In this document: positions 11,521-21,972 of the stretch, piece by piece
Numbering within the stretch: position 1 is the first letter of the stretch
Layout of the letters: every line of letters begins with the position of its first letter
Assembly: GCA_930367215.1 (NCBI GenBank)
Contig: OV884059.1
Location: 155,804,511 to 155,868,510 of the forward strand
Origin: Pollenia angustigena
Taxonomy: Eukaryota; Arthropoda; Insecta; Diptera; Polleniidae
Direction: 5' to 3'
DNA: 64,000 nt
Notes under the pieces: model-generated
Seen by the model: the letters and a program-made list of their open reading frames with translations, nothing else
The model's database searches: none
What the model was told of the DNA's origin: nothing
Program-made: the position numbers and the translations under genes

Positions 11521-11924
11521 AGTTGATCGTCGGGAGCATCAGTTAGTTTTTTGAATGTAATAATTGTTGTTTCGGCAAATAAGCAACATTCGCTGGACGC
11601 CGGTTTATATTTTGTTCATATTCTCGAACTAAGACATGTTCAGGCCAAAAAGATGGGTCGAGAATGGAGTTAAAAATTTCAAATGGAACAGTAAGCCATT
11701 AAATTTATGAAATCAAAAATTTTTTTTATATAAGCAACATATTTCAATAATGCCTTCATAAATTTGAATTTTCATTATGACAATGAAAAATGTTATTATA
11801 GTAATGAACCAAAAACTTTCAATCAACGTTGTTATTATTGTTATGGACAATTTAATCTCATATTTACGCTCTTAATTGCGTAAAAAACATAATTTTTATA
11901 TCCAAAAACTACACTGCCCCGGCA

Positions 11925-11990
11925 GACTGGCTGGTAGTGAGCTAGTCTATCAGCACCGAGGTTGCGCGTTCGATTCCCGCCAGAGACAGA
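11925..11990 (+). repeat. tRNA-like stretch, possible SINE head
   Basis: GCGCGTTCGATTCCCGCC resembles a tRNA T-arm/B box, and TGGTAGTGAGCTAGTCT upstream resembles an A box. The tract then runs into an A-rich tail. A second stretch with the same GAGCTAGTCTATCAG core is at 38438-38495 on the minus strand. The T stem has one mismatch, so it is not a functional tRNA. A tRNA-derived SINE or a decayed tRNA-like repeat is the best reading. Confidence 0.4.
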
Positions 11991-12253
11991 AAAAATAAAT
12001 TAAAAAAATAGAATAAGAAAAAATAAAATAATAAAAAAAATTAAAAAAAAAATAAAAAAAATTTTTTTACTTTATTGAAAGTATTCATCCAATGAATAAT
12101 ATTCATAGATCTAATGTAATGTTTCATTAAATACATTTTAATGAAACAGGTTTCATTGATCCAACGAAGCGCTGCATAGGTTCCTTTTAAATGCAATTTT
12201 TCATTGGATTCATGTCAAAATTCATTGGTATTGCGAAGAAAATTCTTTCAGTG

Positions 12254-12739
12254 TGATAATGGGCATGTTCATAAGACATAAGACTACCATGAATAGCGAA
12301 AACTCGGATTTTTTCAAACTTTAGGTTAAGATACCTCAGAGAAGAAAGAAGATATTACAAAAGCATTTATTTTTAAGGAAATTGGAAGCACTTTCAGACG
12401 TCATATCAGGTTTTATAAAAAAGATGAATTTGCGCAGTTATAACGTCTCGAATATGGCGAAAACTGGGATTTTTGATTAACACAACCATCTTCTTGCACA
12501 AGTAAGTCCTTTTCGGATGTTCAGCAGGCAGCAATTTGTGAATATTTTGGACTTTGTAGGGAACAATTTTTAATCGTTTACCAAAATTGTATCCAACTAA
12601 CGTCGCTGGTACCTAATTGTGGGCATGGTCTGATCTATGATGTTTGTAGATTCTCTCTGACTTCGTCGGCAATAGCAACAATGTTCTCGGCCGAACGTGC
12701 AATACAACCACATTAACTTCTGTGACATCAGTGGTGAAC
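12254..12739. other. No gene recognised; weak internal repeat
   Basis: GCGAAAACTCGGATTTTT (near 12295) and GCGAAAACTGGGATTTTT (near 12460) suggest an old direct repeat about 160 bp apart. Nothing else supported. Confidence 0.4.
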
Positions 12740-13190
12740 CCATTTTTCTTTTTTGTATATAGGACCAGCACTAGGAAAATAGGTTATGGAAAGGAGGATA
12801 GAGGGAGTAGTGTTTGTGAACTTGAACTTTTTCATGTTGAAAGTGGTAGGGAAGACTTCGGCAGGAATGTTATTTCACATACGAACAGTCCGGCCAAAAA
12901 CCAAATTTTTCCTGTAATGCGTTGTACGATTCACCTGCCATTCGACCACAAAAGGATGGGCTCTTGAGAAAAAACGTGTATTGCGTACAAACGTACGGCT
13001 TTCTAGAACCAGATCCGTTATTTTGTCAGAACACATCCCATTGTAGTTACGATTATACAACCCACATTGCGACGGTGCTCAAGGGAGTCAATAAATTGTA
13101 TACCCTACTTTCACGAGGTGCTCAGCCAAACGTTTAATTGTTGGAGCGCATGAAGTACGCCAATAACGAAATTCCTGCTGCGTTAGCACA
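12740..13190 (-). pseudogene. LINE ORF2 C-terminal relic
   Basis: Read on the minus strand, the stretch gives IDSLEHRRNVGC, then NYNGMCSDKITDLV, RNTRFFSRAHPFVVEW and, after one frameshift near 12877, WNNIPAEVFPTTFNM. This succession (HRR..., a Cys/Ser-Asp block, RNTR..RAHPFVV and WN.LP.EVFP) is the usual C-terminal signature of non-LTR reverse transcriptases. It belongs to a different LINE lineage from the one at 8.6-11.7 kb. The reverse transcriptase core is absent, so it is a 3' remnant. Confidence 0.8.
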
Positions 13191-13503
13191 ACAGACTAAA
13201 ACTTTTTCAAATAAGCAGTAATAATTTTTCGTTCTTGAAATGTGTATCCTTCTTGAGGTTGCAAAGCACTGTGAAATTTGGCAGTATTTACAAAAACAAC
13301 AGCCTATTCAAATTTTGGCATTACTTTTGCGCTAACTTGTATAAAATTTTACTAGCAAATATGGAAAAACAAACATTTTATACGACAACAAGCTTAAAAT
13401 TATCATTTGCTTGACTACATTTAACAACTTTTTAAAAAAAAATTTTTTTGCAAAGTTTTACAAGACTTTTAATATAATAAATATTGGTTAAACACGATAT
13501 AAA

Positions 13504-14140
13504 GCCGAGTCACACAGAATCATTTGTACTTTATGCATAGCTTTTTTCAACTGATACCAACGTAACCACGCACGAAGGGCACACAATGAATACTTTAATT
13601 TACGTTTCCGATTTCCAGCGCACTGTTTATTTTATTTTATTTTTGATTACACACAACTTGTGAAATTTAATAAAATCTTATCAAAAAATCAACTGAGCTT
13701 TCAATTACGTTAAAAGACATACGATATTGGACAAAGCTCAGAAAAAAACCTGCACAGTTGAACCTCTATTATTCGTTATGGTCGGGACCGATAATTCTAG
13801 ATAATCAATTTTCCCGGTTGAGTACCAGCTTTGTTTTCCATTGTTAAGACGTTTGCCTTTGTCCTTTTCCCGCTGGTACGGTTACCAAACATGGCATGCA
13901 AACAAGGGAATTCCCTTTTCACATTTTATTAACACTGTGTTTGATTGTTAAAAAATAATAACAAAAAATATGGTTATAATCCCGGATAATAAAGTAAATC
14001 ACGATTAATTGATGCACAAACATTTTGATCCATGCAAAAAATGTTTTTTGTGCTTGTTCTAATTCAGGTTAAACTGTTAAACTTAGTTGCCAGTTGAAAA
14101 AAGCGACGTTTTAAGTGCAAAGGATTCTATGTGACTCGGC
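13504..14140. mobile_element. MITE with TIR GCCGAGTCACA
   Basis: GCCGAGTCACACAGAATC at 13504 is mirrored by GATTCTATGTGACTCGGC ending at 14140. Inner words (CTTTTTTCAACTG and CAGTTGAAAAAAG) are also inverted. No open frame. The middle holds a pogo-like end (from 13774). Confidence 0.7.
13774..14000 (+). mobile_element. Pogo/Tigger-like terminal fragment
   Basis: CAGTTGAACCTCTATTATTCG at about 13774 resembles the termini of pogo-like MITEs elsewhere in the window. A mirrored right end is not clear, so the extent is a guess. Confidence 0.35.
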
Positions 14141-14192
14141 CCGGCCTATAGTTTTAATTTTATTGGTTTACAATTTGTTTAATATTCTAAAC

Positions 14193-15085
14193 TAGCTCAC
14201 CTGGTCCGCGTTGCTGGCCCTAAGCAAACATTAGTTTTGTATTACCAGACGTTTTAAATTGAGCTTTAAACGAAATTTACGGTCTTTAAAATTTTCCTTC
14301 CGTAAAAACCTAAGTTGGACCATGGCGATGATTTTAAAGAAAAAATCGTCCAAATCGGTCAAGCCGTTCTCAAGTTATGCGCTTAATAGAAAAAGTGGTC
14401 GTTAAAGTAGGCGTGATACATTTTTCTTTCGATGAAAACGTAAAATGGATAAATACGAACATTTAAAAGAAAAATTAGTCAAATCGATGGAGCCGTTTTT
14501 TGATTTTGGGTAAATCGAAAAAAGTGGGCGGGGCAAAATTTTCTTTCCGTAAAAACCTAAGTTGGATTATGGCAATCATTTTAAAGAAAACATCGTTTGA
14601 ATCGGTCAAGCCGTTCTGAACTTATGCGCTTAATAGAAGAAGTGGGCGTAAAAGTAGGCGTGGTAAATTTTTCTTTCGATGAAAACTTAAAATGGATTAA
14701 AACGAACATTTGAAAGAAAAATTTGTCAAATCGATGGAGGCGTTTTCTGATTTTAGGTAATTCAAAAAAAGGGGGCGTAAAAGTGGGCGGGGCAAAATTT
14801 TCTTTTTTTCGTATAAATCTAAGTTGGACCATGGCGATCATTTTAAAGAAAAAATCGTCCAAATTATTTAGAAGTCATTGGTGGTGCAATATGAAAATTG
14901 GATTTTGCCACGCCCCTACGCCCGCAGACCGAAAATCAAAAATCAGACTTCACAGTGTCACCCGCCTGAATATTCAGAAGATTCCCTGAACATTTCATCA
15001 AAATCGGACCAGCCGGTTTGGAGTCCATACGTTACATACACACATACATACATCCTATTTTATATATATATAGATTTAAGCATAA
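14193..15085 (+). repeat. Repeat with three ~250-bp internal units and TA-rich 3' end
   Basis: TAAGTTGGACCATGGCGAT-like phrases recur at 14311, 14558 and 14820 (spacing 247 and 262 bp). Each unit has AAGTGGGCGGGGC and AATCGGTCAAGCCGTTCT-like words. It ends with AAATCGGACCAGCCGG, ACATACATACATCC and a TATATATAG tract. This is a widespread kind of insect repeat with an RTE-like or SINE-like tail. I cannot name the family. Open frames inside it are not genes. Confidence 0.7.
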
Positions 15086-15123
15086 TAAATATGTATGTTT
15101 TTTTTTTTTTTTTTTGTTGTTAG

Positions 15124-15182
15124 GAAGGTCTATGGGATCTATGCGGCCATTGCCCAGATCAATCAAATTCAAAGATAACTAA
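15124..15182 (+). CDS. Possible last coding exon of the gene with an exon at 7152
   Basis: A long T tract and GTTGTTAG end at 15123, a good acceptor. The next 59 nt are open. Joined in phase with the stretch at 7152 they read GRSMGSMRPLPRSIKFKDN followed by TAA at 15180-15182. The other two frames are also open for a similar distance (one giving VYGIYAAIAQINQ), so the choice rests only on phase compatibility. G+C content is locally higher than in the surroundings. I do not recognise the product. If real, the 3' UTR would follow from 15183. The T tract borders a transposon tail, so a chance acceptor is possible. Confidence 0.28.
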
Positions 15183-15773
15183 ATAGCACTTAAGATGTTA
15201 TTAGATTTATATCCAATTTTTTTCAAGTTTTACCCTCTTGTGTTTTTCATTTTTATAGCAAAAAAAAAAAAATATAGTATAAAAATCATACAAATTCATA
15301 CTGCCAGTCACTCACTCACTCAATTGTTTTTTAATATATTTTTGTTACAAAATTTTCAATTATTTAATTTTGTATTCTTATTATTATTACTTTGTCATAC
15401 TTTGCTAAATATTTCTACACCTGTTTTTCTGCGTTCTTTTGTGTCTGTGGAGCCCTTTTGTTTGATTTTTTTTTTCTTCTTCTTTTTTTTTTTTTGCCTG
15501 TAAAATTCTATTGTTTCGCAGTTTTTCTTTGTTTAAAATAATTCTTTTGTGAATTTAAAGGTGGATAGTTTCACTTTTAGCAAGTTATATTGTTCTTAAT
15601 GTTCAAACGATTTGTATATTTTGGTTTAAAAAGATTTATTTTAGTATGATAAATAACAAATTTTTATAATATTACTAATCAATTTTAATAGATTTTTTGG
15701 TAATTAAGTAAAACAAAAATAATTACGAAGAATTAGTCATAACATTTTAGGAAAATAATTATTTGGCAAATTA
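15183..15773. other. A+T-rich, possible 3' UTR or spacer
   Basis: Long T runs and no recognisable gene. If the exon at 15124 is real, the start of this stretch would be its 3' UTR; I cannot place a poly(A) site with confidence. Confidence 0.3.
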
Positions 15774-16952
15774 CACAGTGCAACAAACTTCGGGTCATCG
15801 CCGCCAGCCTCAACACTTGCAACGCGAAATGAAAGTAGACTACTAGTAGCTCGGGTTCCCGAAATAGTTAACCATAAAGTTTTTGAAATTTTTGAAAAGG
15901 CGTTTGGTATAAGTCAAAAAAAATATACTTAATGCACTTCTGAGCTAAAAAATAATTTCAGATGGCTTCAGTGGAATCGCATGGCGATTTTATTCTTAGA
16001 ATATATTAACCCTCTTACTCTGATTTTAATTTTTGTCCTTTTTACCAACTCTTACACAAAAGTATACTAAAACGGCACTTTTATGGGTTAAAATATTCTA
16101 CGAATATTTTTTGCATCAAATTTCATTAGGGGTCTTCTTAGACTAAAAGTTCGTGTGATGTATTTCAAATGGATTTTCGAAATTTCGGGCATCGAAATTT
16201 TTGAATTTCTTGAAAAGGCGTTTAGCACAAGTCAAAAAAATATATGTATACTAAATGTACTTCTAAGCTAAAAGACTATTTCAAATGTCTTCAGTAGAAT
16301 TTTATGGCGATTCTTTTCTTAGAATATATTAACCTGACAAACATTTGAGGGTTCATTTTTGTCCTTTTTTTAATCTCCACACTAAGATGGCACTTTAGAG
16401 GGTTAAAATGTTCTACGAATATTTTCAAATTTAACTAAGGGCCTTCTAAGACCAAAAGTTCGTGCAATGTATGTGAAACGGATTTTCAAGAAATTCAAAA
16501 ATTTCAAAGCCCTGAATTTCGAAAATCCGTTTTACATACATTGCACGAGCTTTTGGTCTTGGAAGACCCCTAGTAAAATTTTATGGAAAAAATATTCGTA
16601 GAACTTTTAGCCCTCTAAATTGCCGTTTTAGTTTACTTTTGTGTGAAAGTTATAAAAAAGGGCAAAAATTACCCCTTAAATTGAGAGTTAGAGGGTTAAT
16701 ATATTGAAAGAAAAGAATCACCATACAATTCTACAAAAGACATCTGAAATTATTTTTTAGCTCAGAAGTATATTTAGTACATATTTTTTGACTTATACCG
16801 AACGCCTTTACAAAAATTTCAAAACTTTAGGGGCCCATATTTCGGGAATACGAGCTAACTTTTCAAACCCCTTTGACAGATTTGCTCTACCAATAATTCG
16901 AGTTTCATTTCGCGTTGCAAGTATTGAGGCTGGGTTTTTTTGTTGCACAGTG
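15774..16952. mobile_element. Large palindromic element, TIR CACAGTGCAAC
   Basis: CACAGTGCAACAAA at 15774 is mirrored by GTTGCACAGTG ending at 16952, flanked by TTA on both sides (15771-15773 and 16953-16955). The whole element is an imperfect inverted repeat centred near 16500. For example GTGCAATGTATGTGAAACGG (16462) reappears inverted at about 16528, and AGAATATATTAACC-like words lie on both sides. Two sub-blocks of the left arm are also repeated in tandem (around 15880-16100 and 16190-16420). No transposase. Confidence 0.8.
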
Positions 16953-17031
16953 TTATAAAAAGGAGAAAAAAACCCCAAAAGTGGGTAGAAATGTACAAAC
17001 AGCATTAACAAAATCATGATATAAAACTTAC

Positions 17032-17211
17032 AGTTGGCAATCTTAAAACATAATTGTCTGGCCATATACTTGCCACTCGCTTAAAAGCTGGTGCTGTTTT
17101 AATAATACTGCAGAACCGTATTTTTTTTAAAGAAATAATGCACTGAGATATTTGACAGGAGGCCGAATTTTCCACTAGGTTACGAGCAAAAACCAGTTCC
17201 TTATTTGACAT
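17032..17211 (-). CDS. Possible first exon of an unidentified host gene
   Basis: On the minus strand an ATG at 17211 in good context (AAAAATG) opens 60 codons beginning MSNKELVFARNLVENSA and ending WPDNYVLRLPT. It is followed at once by a strong donor, CT|GTAAGT, and the reading frame then hits a stop 6 codons into the presumed intron. Sequence composition is mixed and has no repeat. I do not recognise the protein and find no continuation on the other side of the palindromic element. A chance open frame remains possible. Confidence 0.28.
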
Positions 17212-19218
17212 TTTTAAAATCTACTCTTCGAGGTTGGCCTTTAAACCACAACTTATAAGTAATCCCAAAAGAGGCAACACAAATAGCAAAAAAGTTGATT
17301 CTCAAATCAACTTATATACGAAGTTTTATCTGAAACGTTTTATAGTTCAGAACTTCCGTCTTACTTCCATTTGGCATAAGTCGTTAAAAGAACAATCGAC
17401 TTAGAACACTATCCCTCCTTTCCTTTGAAACTTTTTTCCGAATCAGCCTAAAATTGGCAAGAAAAATATAATCCAGAAGTGTACTTTAACGTGAAAAATT
17501 CCTTAAATGGTTTTTGTAACTATCGGGAATACAGACATTTTTATTCATTAATTATGATGAGCTAAATTCCCAATTTGTATTATTCATAAATACAATGAGC
17601 TTTATTGTTGGCGGATAAGCTAGTTCCTATGCACATTTCGCTTTCTGCTTAGGTCAGATAATCAGAAACCTTTTTCCAAAAACTCTGGAAAAGCTTAAAC
17701 TGTAAAGCGAATGAGAATTACAAGCACTCAATCCTTATTTTCAACGATATTAAAGCTTAGACAAAACATCAACAATAAACAGTGTGTTAATCTTTTCATA
17801 CAATCCCCTACTTCATTAATCCATTACTTAAGAATTTTTATTAAATTAATATAAGTTTGGCTCCATAATTGGCCACAGCTCCCATTAACAAAGTTTGATT
17901 GATATTTTTAATTTTACAATTCTGTTGATTTCTGTTTTTACGCGAGAAATGCAACTATAAAAACTCCGGTATATGCATCTACAGTGCTTATTAAATAACT
18001 AGCTTTATAGTATATTAAATAAGTTCAGTGAATTAGGAATATTTTGAGAATTAATGATAAAAAAAATAAACTTTTAATTAAAAATAGAATCGACCAAAAA
18101 CAAAAATATTCCTTAAAAAATATTCAAGTATTTCTAAATAAAAATTGCATTCATTTCCTAAACTCTCAAGTGCAATCAAATTTAAAACTAATAAATGAGC
18201 CACAGAAAACATTCTACAAAATACAACTTTTATTTCTTAGTACAAAAATAAAATTCTGCCATAAGCAATAAAAATATATTATTTCTATATTGTTTTGTTA
18301 GAAATGCAACTAAAAATAAACCTAAAAAAAAAACAACTTCTTTTCGCTCATCTGATACATCAGCCACTTAACAAATGGCCACGACAAGAAGAATTGAAAT
18401 AGAAATGGAAACGGCTGCAAAAGACATTAACAACAAAATAAAAAAGCGACACAAGGCAGCAGCACAATGTAATATTAGATTGCTATTTTAGCCCAAAGTC
18501 AAATTACTCCTATAAAAAGCAACAAAAAAAGGATGCAAACAAATAAAAAACTAAAAAAAAATGAAGACGAAAAAACTAAAACATTTAAACACTTTCAGCG
18601 AGAAAAATGTTTGGATTGACACTAAACAGGGTGAGATATAAATAGCAGGAAAAGCTGTTTTGAGTTCTGAGGAAAATTGTTTCCAATTAAGTGATTTTTA
18701 TTGAGGCATCGGAAATGATACATAATTGACTGTTGTCGCGTTGTGGCGATGCGACAATAATTGTTATTATGTTGGTTTTCCTTATAAAAAATTAAAAAAG
18801 TGGGTACAAAATCTTACCTCAACCGCCTTAAATATAATAAAAAATTGCCTCGCTTGACTTCTATTTTTTTTTTTTTTTTTTTTTTTTTGTGGGCACAAAT
18901 TTAAGAGACTTTCTAGTTAGCATGATTAAGAGCGAGCAATTCATTAGATTCATTTTGAAAGTTTCACGACTTCTATTTGTACAAGTCGATTTAGAACAAC
19001 CAAAATAAAATACGATCTCCTTTCAGTCGAAGTTATCAAAAACTGGTGGATTCCTTTTCTAGTTTTGAACGTAATTTCTCTGATCCCAGAAAAACAGAAA
19101 CTAGTTGCAGCTAACGATTGATTAGCGAAACTAACGTATTTGGAAGTATACAAAGTTTTAGACAGATCAAGAAAAATTTTATGACAAAATGCACAAAACT
19201 TAAAAAATTAAAAGTATA
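17212..19218. other. No gene recognised; homopolymer tract
   Basis: About 2 kb without a supported feature. There is a long T run around 18866-18888. A 38-codon frame from 18375 is charged and has a fair start context but no other support, so I leave it uncalled. Confidence 0.5.
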
Positions 19219-19707
19219 CACCCAGAGAAAAAACATGTTTAAATATGGTCACCTCTAACAAAACTATGTTTAAAGAAAGTTTTAAGCATAATTATGTTTC
19301 ATTTAACCATATAATTGTCGCCGGCAACCATACTATGGTTGAATTAGTCCTCCATCAAGAAGCCACAACCATATTATAGTTGCCTCCGAACATGTTATGT
19401 TAAAAAAAAACTAAAACAAGTTGAACACTTATAATAGCATGGTTGGTTTTCAACCATAGTATGTTTCTCTTCGAAAAGAGGAAAATAGTATTGTTAATTT
19501 TAAAAATAATTATTGTTAATTAAACCATAACACGTTTAGAGGCAACCATTATATGGTTGTGGCTTCTTAATGGAGGACTAATTCAACCATAGTATGGTTG
19601 TATGTGACAATAGTATGGTTGTATTAAACATAACATGTTTACAATTTTCTTTGAAAAATAGTTTTGTTGGAGGTGACCACATTAAAACATGTTTTTTTCT
19701 TTGCGTG
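19219..19707. mobile_element. TA-flanked MITE, TIR CACCCAGAGAAAAAACATG, copy a
   Basis: It starts CACCCAGAGAAAAAACATG and ends with the inverse (CATGTTTTTTTCTTTGCGTG), with TA on each side. The interior is made of inverted words such as CAACCATA(A/G)TATGGTTG and CTTCTTAATGGAGG, so the single strand can fold extensively. It is closely related in length and content to the copy at 30159. No coding capacity; mobilised, if at all, by an enzyme made elsewhere. Confidence 0.85.
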
Positions 19708-19709
19708 TA

Positions 19710-20920
19710 GAGGACGTGGGCCATTCGAAGAGCAAATGTTTTCTGAATCAGAAAAATTACTATCAATCTTATAGGAATAAAATCATTTGTCGAACATGCC
19801 CCGTTGAAGCCGGTTGTTGGACTTACCGATAAACCTGTCACAGAAAATTTTAAATCCCCGCAAACTTCTCAAGAAGAACTTGTATGGCTCTGCTATTTAT
19901 TTTTATTGAATTAAACTTTAAAACTTACTTTTACTTGTTGCAAACACCAAACAACTTTATAAAAGGTCAATCAGCAAAACCATTTCGATGATGCCACTTA
20001 TTATTATTTTTTGCTTCCGCGGAATTTATAATTGGAGGATTTTTTTTTTTTAAGTTTTTTCCGTGAAAAAGAAATTCCTTGGGAATATTCGTTTTTGGAC
20101 TGAAAATTGTTTTGATACATCGTTGCCCAAAAAAATTTTAAGAAATTTTCGTTTTTATTTCGTACCTAAAAACCTTCCACACCAAAAAAAAATATGTTTG
20201 TTATCGCGGGCTGTTCAATATTTATTTACATCTTAAAAAACCGGACAAAAAGCAAGTACCACTATTTATCGCTTATAAGCATTTCATAACTTTCACGTTT
20301 TTCGGTGCATTTACCTGGCATTTATACAAGCCATTGCTAGTTCGAAAATTTCAATTCACAATTCACTCCCATTTTTCGTAATGTCAGCTCCAGTGACAGC
20401 AATTTTTGCATGTGAGTGGAAATTTGGTCACGATAAACAATGTTACCCTGTTAAAAATTTAATGCAAATTTACTGTACAATAATCAAATTGTAATTAAAG
20501 TTGGTTAATTATAGAGCATATTAATATTGTAAAAATAATGCTAATATAAATAAACTTAAACCATTTCCCCAAAAATGTGCCTCTGTAACTATATTTTGTT
20601 TTCTGTCACTTTTTTTAATTTAAGAAGAAAATAAACTTTCTAAAGTTGACGCTTCGACGACATTTTGCAAATGAGCTCTCAGTGGCATGTGTTAACAGAA
20701 AAGCAAATGGCATGAGATTCGACTATTTCGAACAATTTTTCACATAATTTTTGAAATTTTTATTTCACATCAACATAACAAAAACATTCGGTATTTAGTC
20801 CTTATTTAAGCAAATGCAAAAGTTGACTTAAGGGCCTCTTATTAGTAGTACAAAGAAGCTAAGCTATCAAAACCACCAGCTATTCTTCTTGTTTTTATAC
20901 ATTACTATTTTTCAGCGCGA
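19710..20920. other. No gene recognised
   Basis: A+T-rich. A short frame with GTGAGT downstream (ATGTCAGCTCCAGTG, near 20382) is not supported further. Nothing else called. Confidence 0.4.
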
Positions 20921-21565
20921 ATTATTATCGGTGGGGTGCTTTAAAACCATGGGAGATAAAGCCATGATGGCTTTATTGCTCAATTGAAGGGGAGATAAAG
21001 CCATAATGGCCTTATTGCCCAACCATTGAGAGATAATGTCATATTTAAAATTTTGCGAAATGAGAGATATAGCCATATTTTTTTCGCAAATGAGAGATAA
21101 AACCATATTTTCTCAGAATATTGTTATGCATGGTGTAAACATTCTGTAAAAGGGAAAATCGTTAGTTATCATTGAAAAACATTTTTTTTATTTTTGTGAC
21201 GCACGCAGGAAAACTTTATTCAGCGAAGCCACCAGCCGTGTCCTACTGGAGGAAAAAACCCCTAAGCGCGGCCGCAGGCCGCCACGCAGAAAAACTGTAG
21301 TATGCGAAGCCAGATTTCAATACTTGACTTTAGTGTTTCCGGAAGTGAAAACTATTAATCAATGTAAAATGCAAAAGTTCTCCAAAACTGAAATGAGAGA
21401 TAAAGCCATTTTCTAATATCGCTAATGTGAGCTAAGGCCATGATGGCTTTATTTCCCATTCAAATGAACAAAAAAAAATAAAAGACTTTATCTCCCTTTT
21501 GAATGAGAAATAAAGCCATCATGGCCTTATCTCCCATGGTTTTAAAGCACCCCACCATTATTATC
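20921..21565. mobile_element. Long-TIR Mutator-like MITE with 9-bp target duplication
   Basis: The element (20930-21556) begins GGTGGGGTGCTTTAAAACCA and ends with its inverse. The near-perfect match extends over more than 40 bp on each side. It is bracketed by a 9-bp duplication, ATTATTATC, at 20921-20929 and 21557-21565. A long TIR with 9-bp duplication suggests the Mutator (MULE) superfamily. The motif GAGATAAAGCCAT and variants recur many times in both arms. The centre (21180-21310) is G+C-richer and holds GCGGCCGC. No transposase. Confidence 0.85.
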
Positions 21566-21649
21566 AAGTAAACTTGCCGCGAAAATGTGTGATTACAGCT
21601 GCTGTTTCATGTTTTCATAGCTGTTTTTTTAAATATTAATATCGTTATC

Positions 21650-21713
21650 GATTTTTTTCCCCATCCATATTTAAGAACTATCGATAGTACTTTCGCTAAT
21701 TTCGCAGCACTAG
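21650..21713 (+). promoter_or_regulatory. Promoter-like cluster: DRE plus CAGCACTA motif
   Basis: TATCGATA (21679-21686) is the DNA-replication-related element of fly housekeeping promoters, with a second near-match (TTATCGAT) at 21654. CAGCACTAG (21705-21713) resembles the core-promoter motif that often accompanies DRE in Drosophila. The two lie about 20 bp apart and about 100 bp upstream of an ATG at 21811. The motif pair is seen; promoter activity is inference. Confidence 0.35.
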
Positions 21714-21810
21714 TTTGCACTGGAGTATGTTAAAGAATAACTGTAAAACAAAAAAAATTTGGTGACCGTTTTCTTTATATGCGGTGAATAGAGCGCTTTA
21801 TGTGTCAAAA

Positions 21811-21972
21811 ATGTATTGCTTCAAAGTGGGATCTGGCCATATTATAATATCCATGCCTTCCGTTAACGGGATAGCAAGCGAAACTTTTACATTTCATCCT
21901 TACAACCCTGCTAATTTTGTATTGGGATTTGTAGGTCTTTTAAAGGACCGTCTTTATATCCAATATACATAA
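21811..21972 (+). CDS. Small ORF downstream of the promoter-like cluster
   Basis: A 53-codon frame begins MYCFKVGSGHIIISMPSV, continues through TFTFHPYNPANFVLG and ends at TAA 21970. The start context (CAAAAATG) is good. It is not repetitive and not related to any transposon I recognise. No signal peptide or clear membrane segment is obvious. An upstream ATG at 21800 opens a different, short frame. It may be a first exon, but no convincing donor is seen, so function is unknown. Confidence 0.2.
   Translation: MYCFKVGSGHIIISMPSVNGIASETFTFHPYNPANFVLGFVGLLKDRLYIQYT

Larger units (their letters stand above)
8640..11690 (-). mobile_element. CR1/Jockey-superfamily LINE, almost full length, frameshifted
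   Basis: A non-LTR retrotransposon on the minus strand. In its own 5'-3' order it has the last residues of ORF1 (including DPSFWPEHVLVREY, then a stop near 11550). Next comes ORF2 with an apurinic endonuclease (IYQNVRGMRTK start motif), reverse transcriptase and a C-terminal region. Two frameshifts, near 10478 and near 9235-9280, break ORF2. The 3' end has an A+T-rich tail made of TTAAATAAA-like words around 8610-8650. The C-terminal segment (RPILEYGSIVWDP) matches what is usual for CR1/Jockey-type elements in insects; clade assignment beyond that is uncertain. Confidence 0.9.
8269..12253. mobile_element. MITE with TIR CACTGAAAGAA, split by a LINE
   Basis: CACTGAAAGAA at 8269 is mirrored by TTCTTTCAGTG ending at 12253. 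Both arms share short words such as TTTTCATTGGAT and AATGAAAC in inverted order. The element is flanked on both sides by TG. A LINE fills most of it (about 8640-11690). The right part also contains a tRNA-like stretch (11925-11990). Its termini resemble the TA-flanked CAC..AGAAAAAA MITEs found elsewhere in the window. Confidence 0.65.

Noticed and set aside
11925..11990. Functional tRNA gene
   Set aside because: The T stem has a mismatch and I cannot form a full acceptor stem; called a tRNA-like repeat instead.
16808..17065. 85-codon frame (-)
   Set aside because: It runs across the right end of the palindromic element into flanking DNA.
18375..18491. 38-codon charged frame with fair start context
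   Set aside because: No splice, promoter or homology support; of a length expected by chance.
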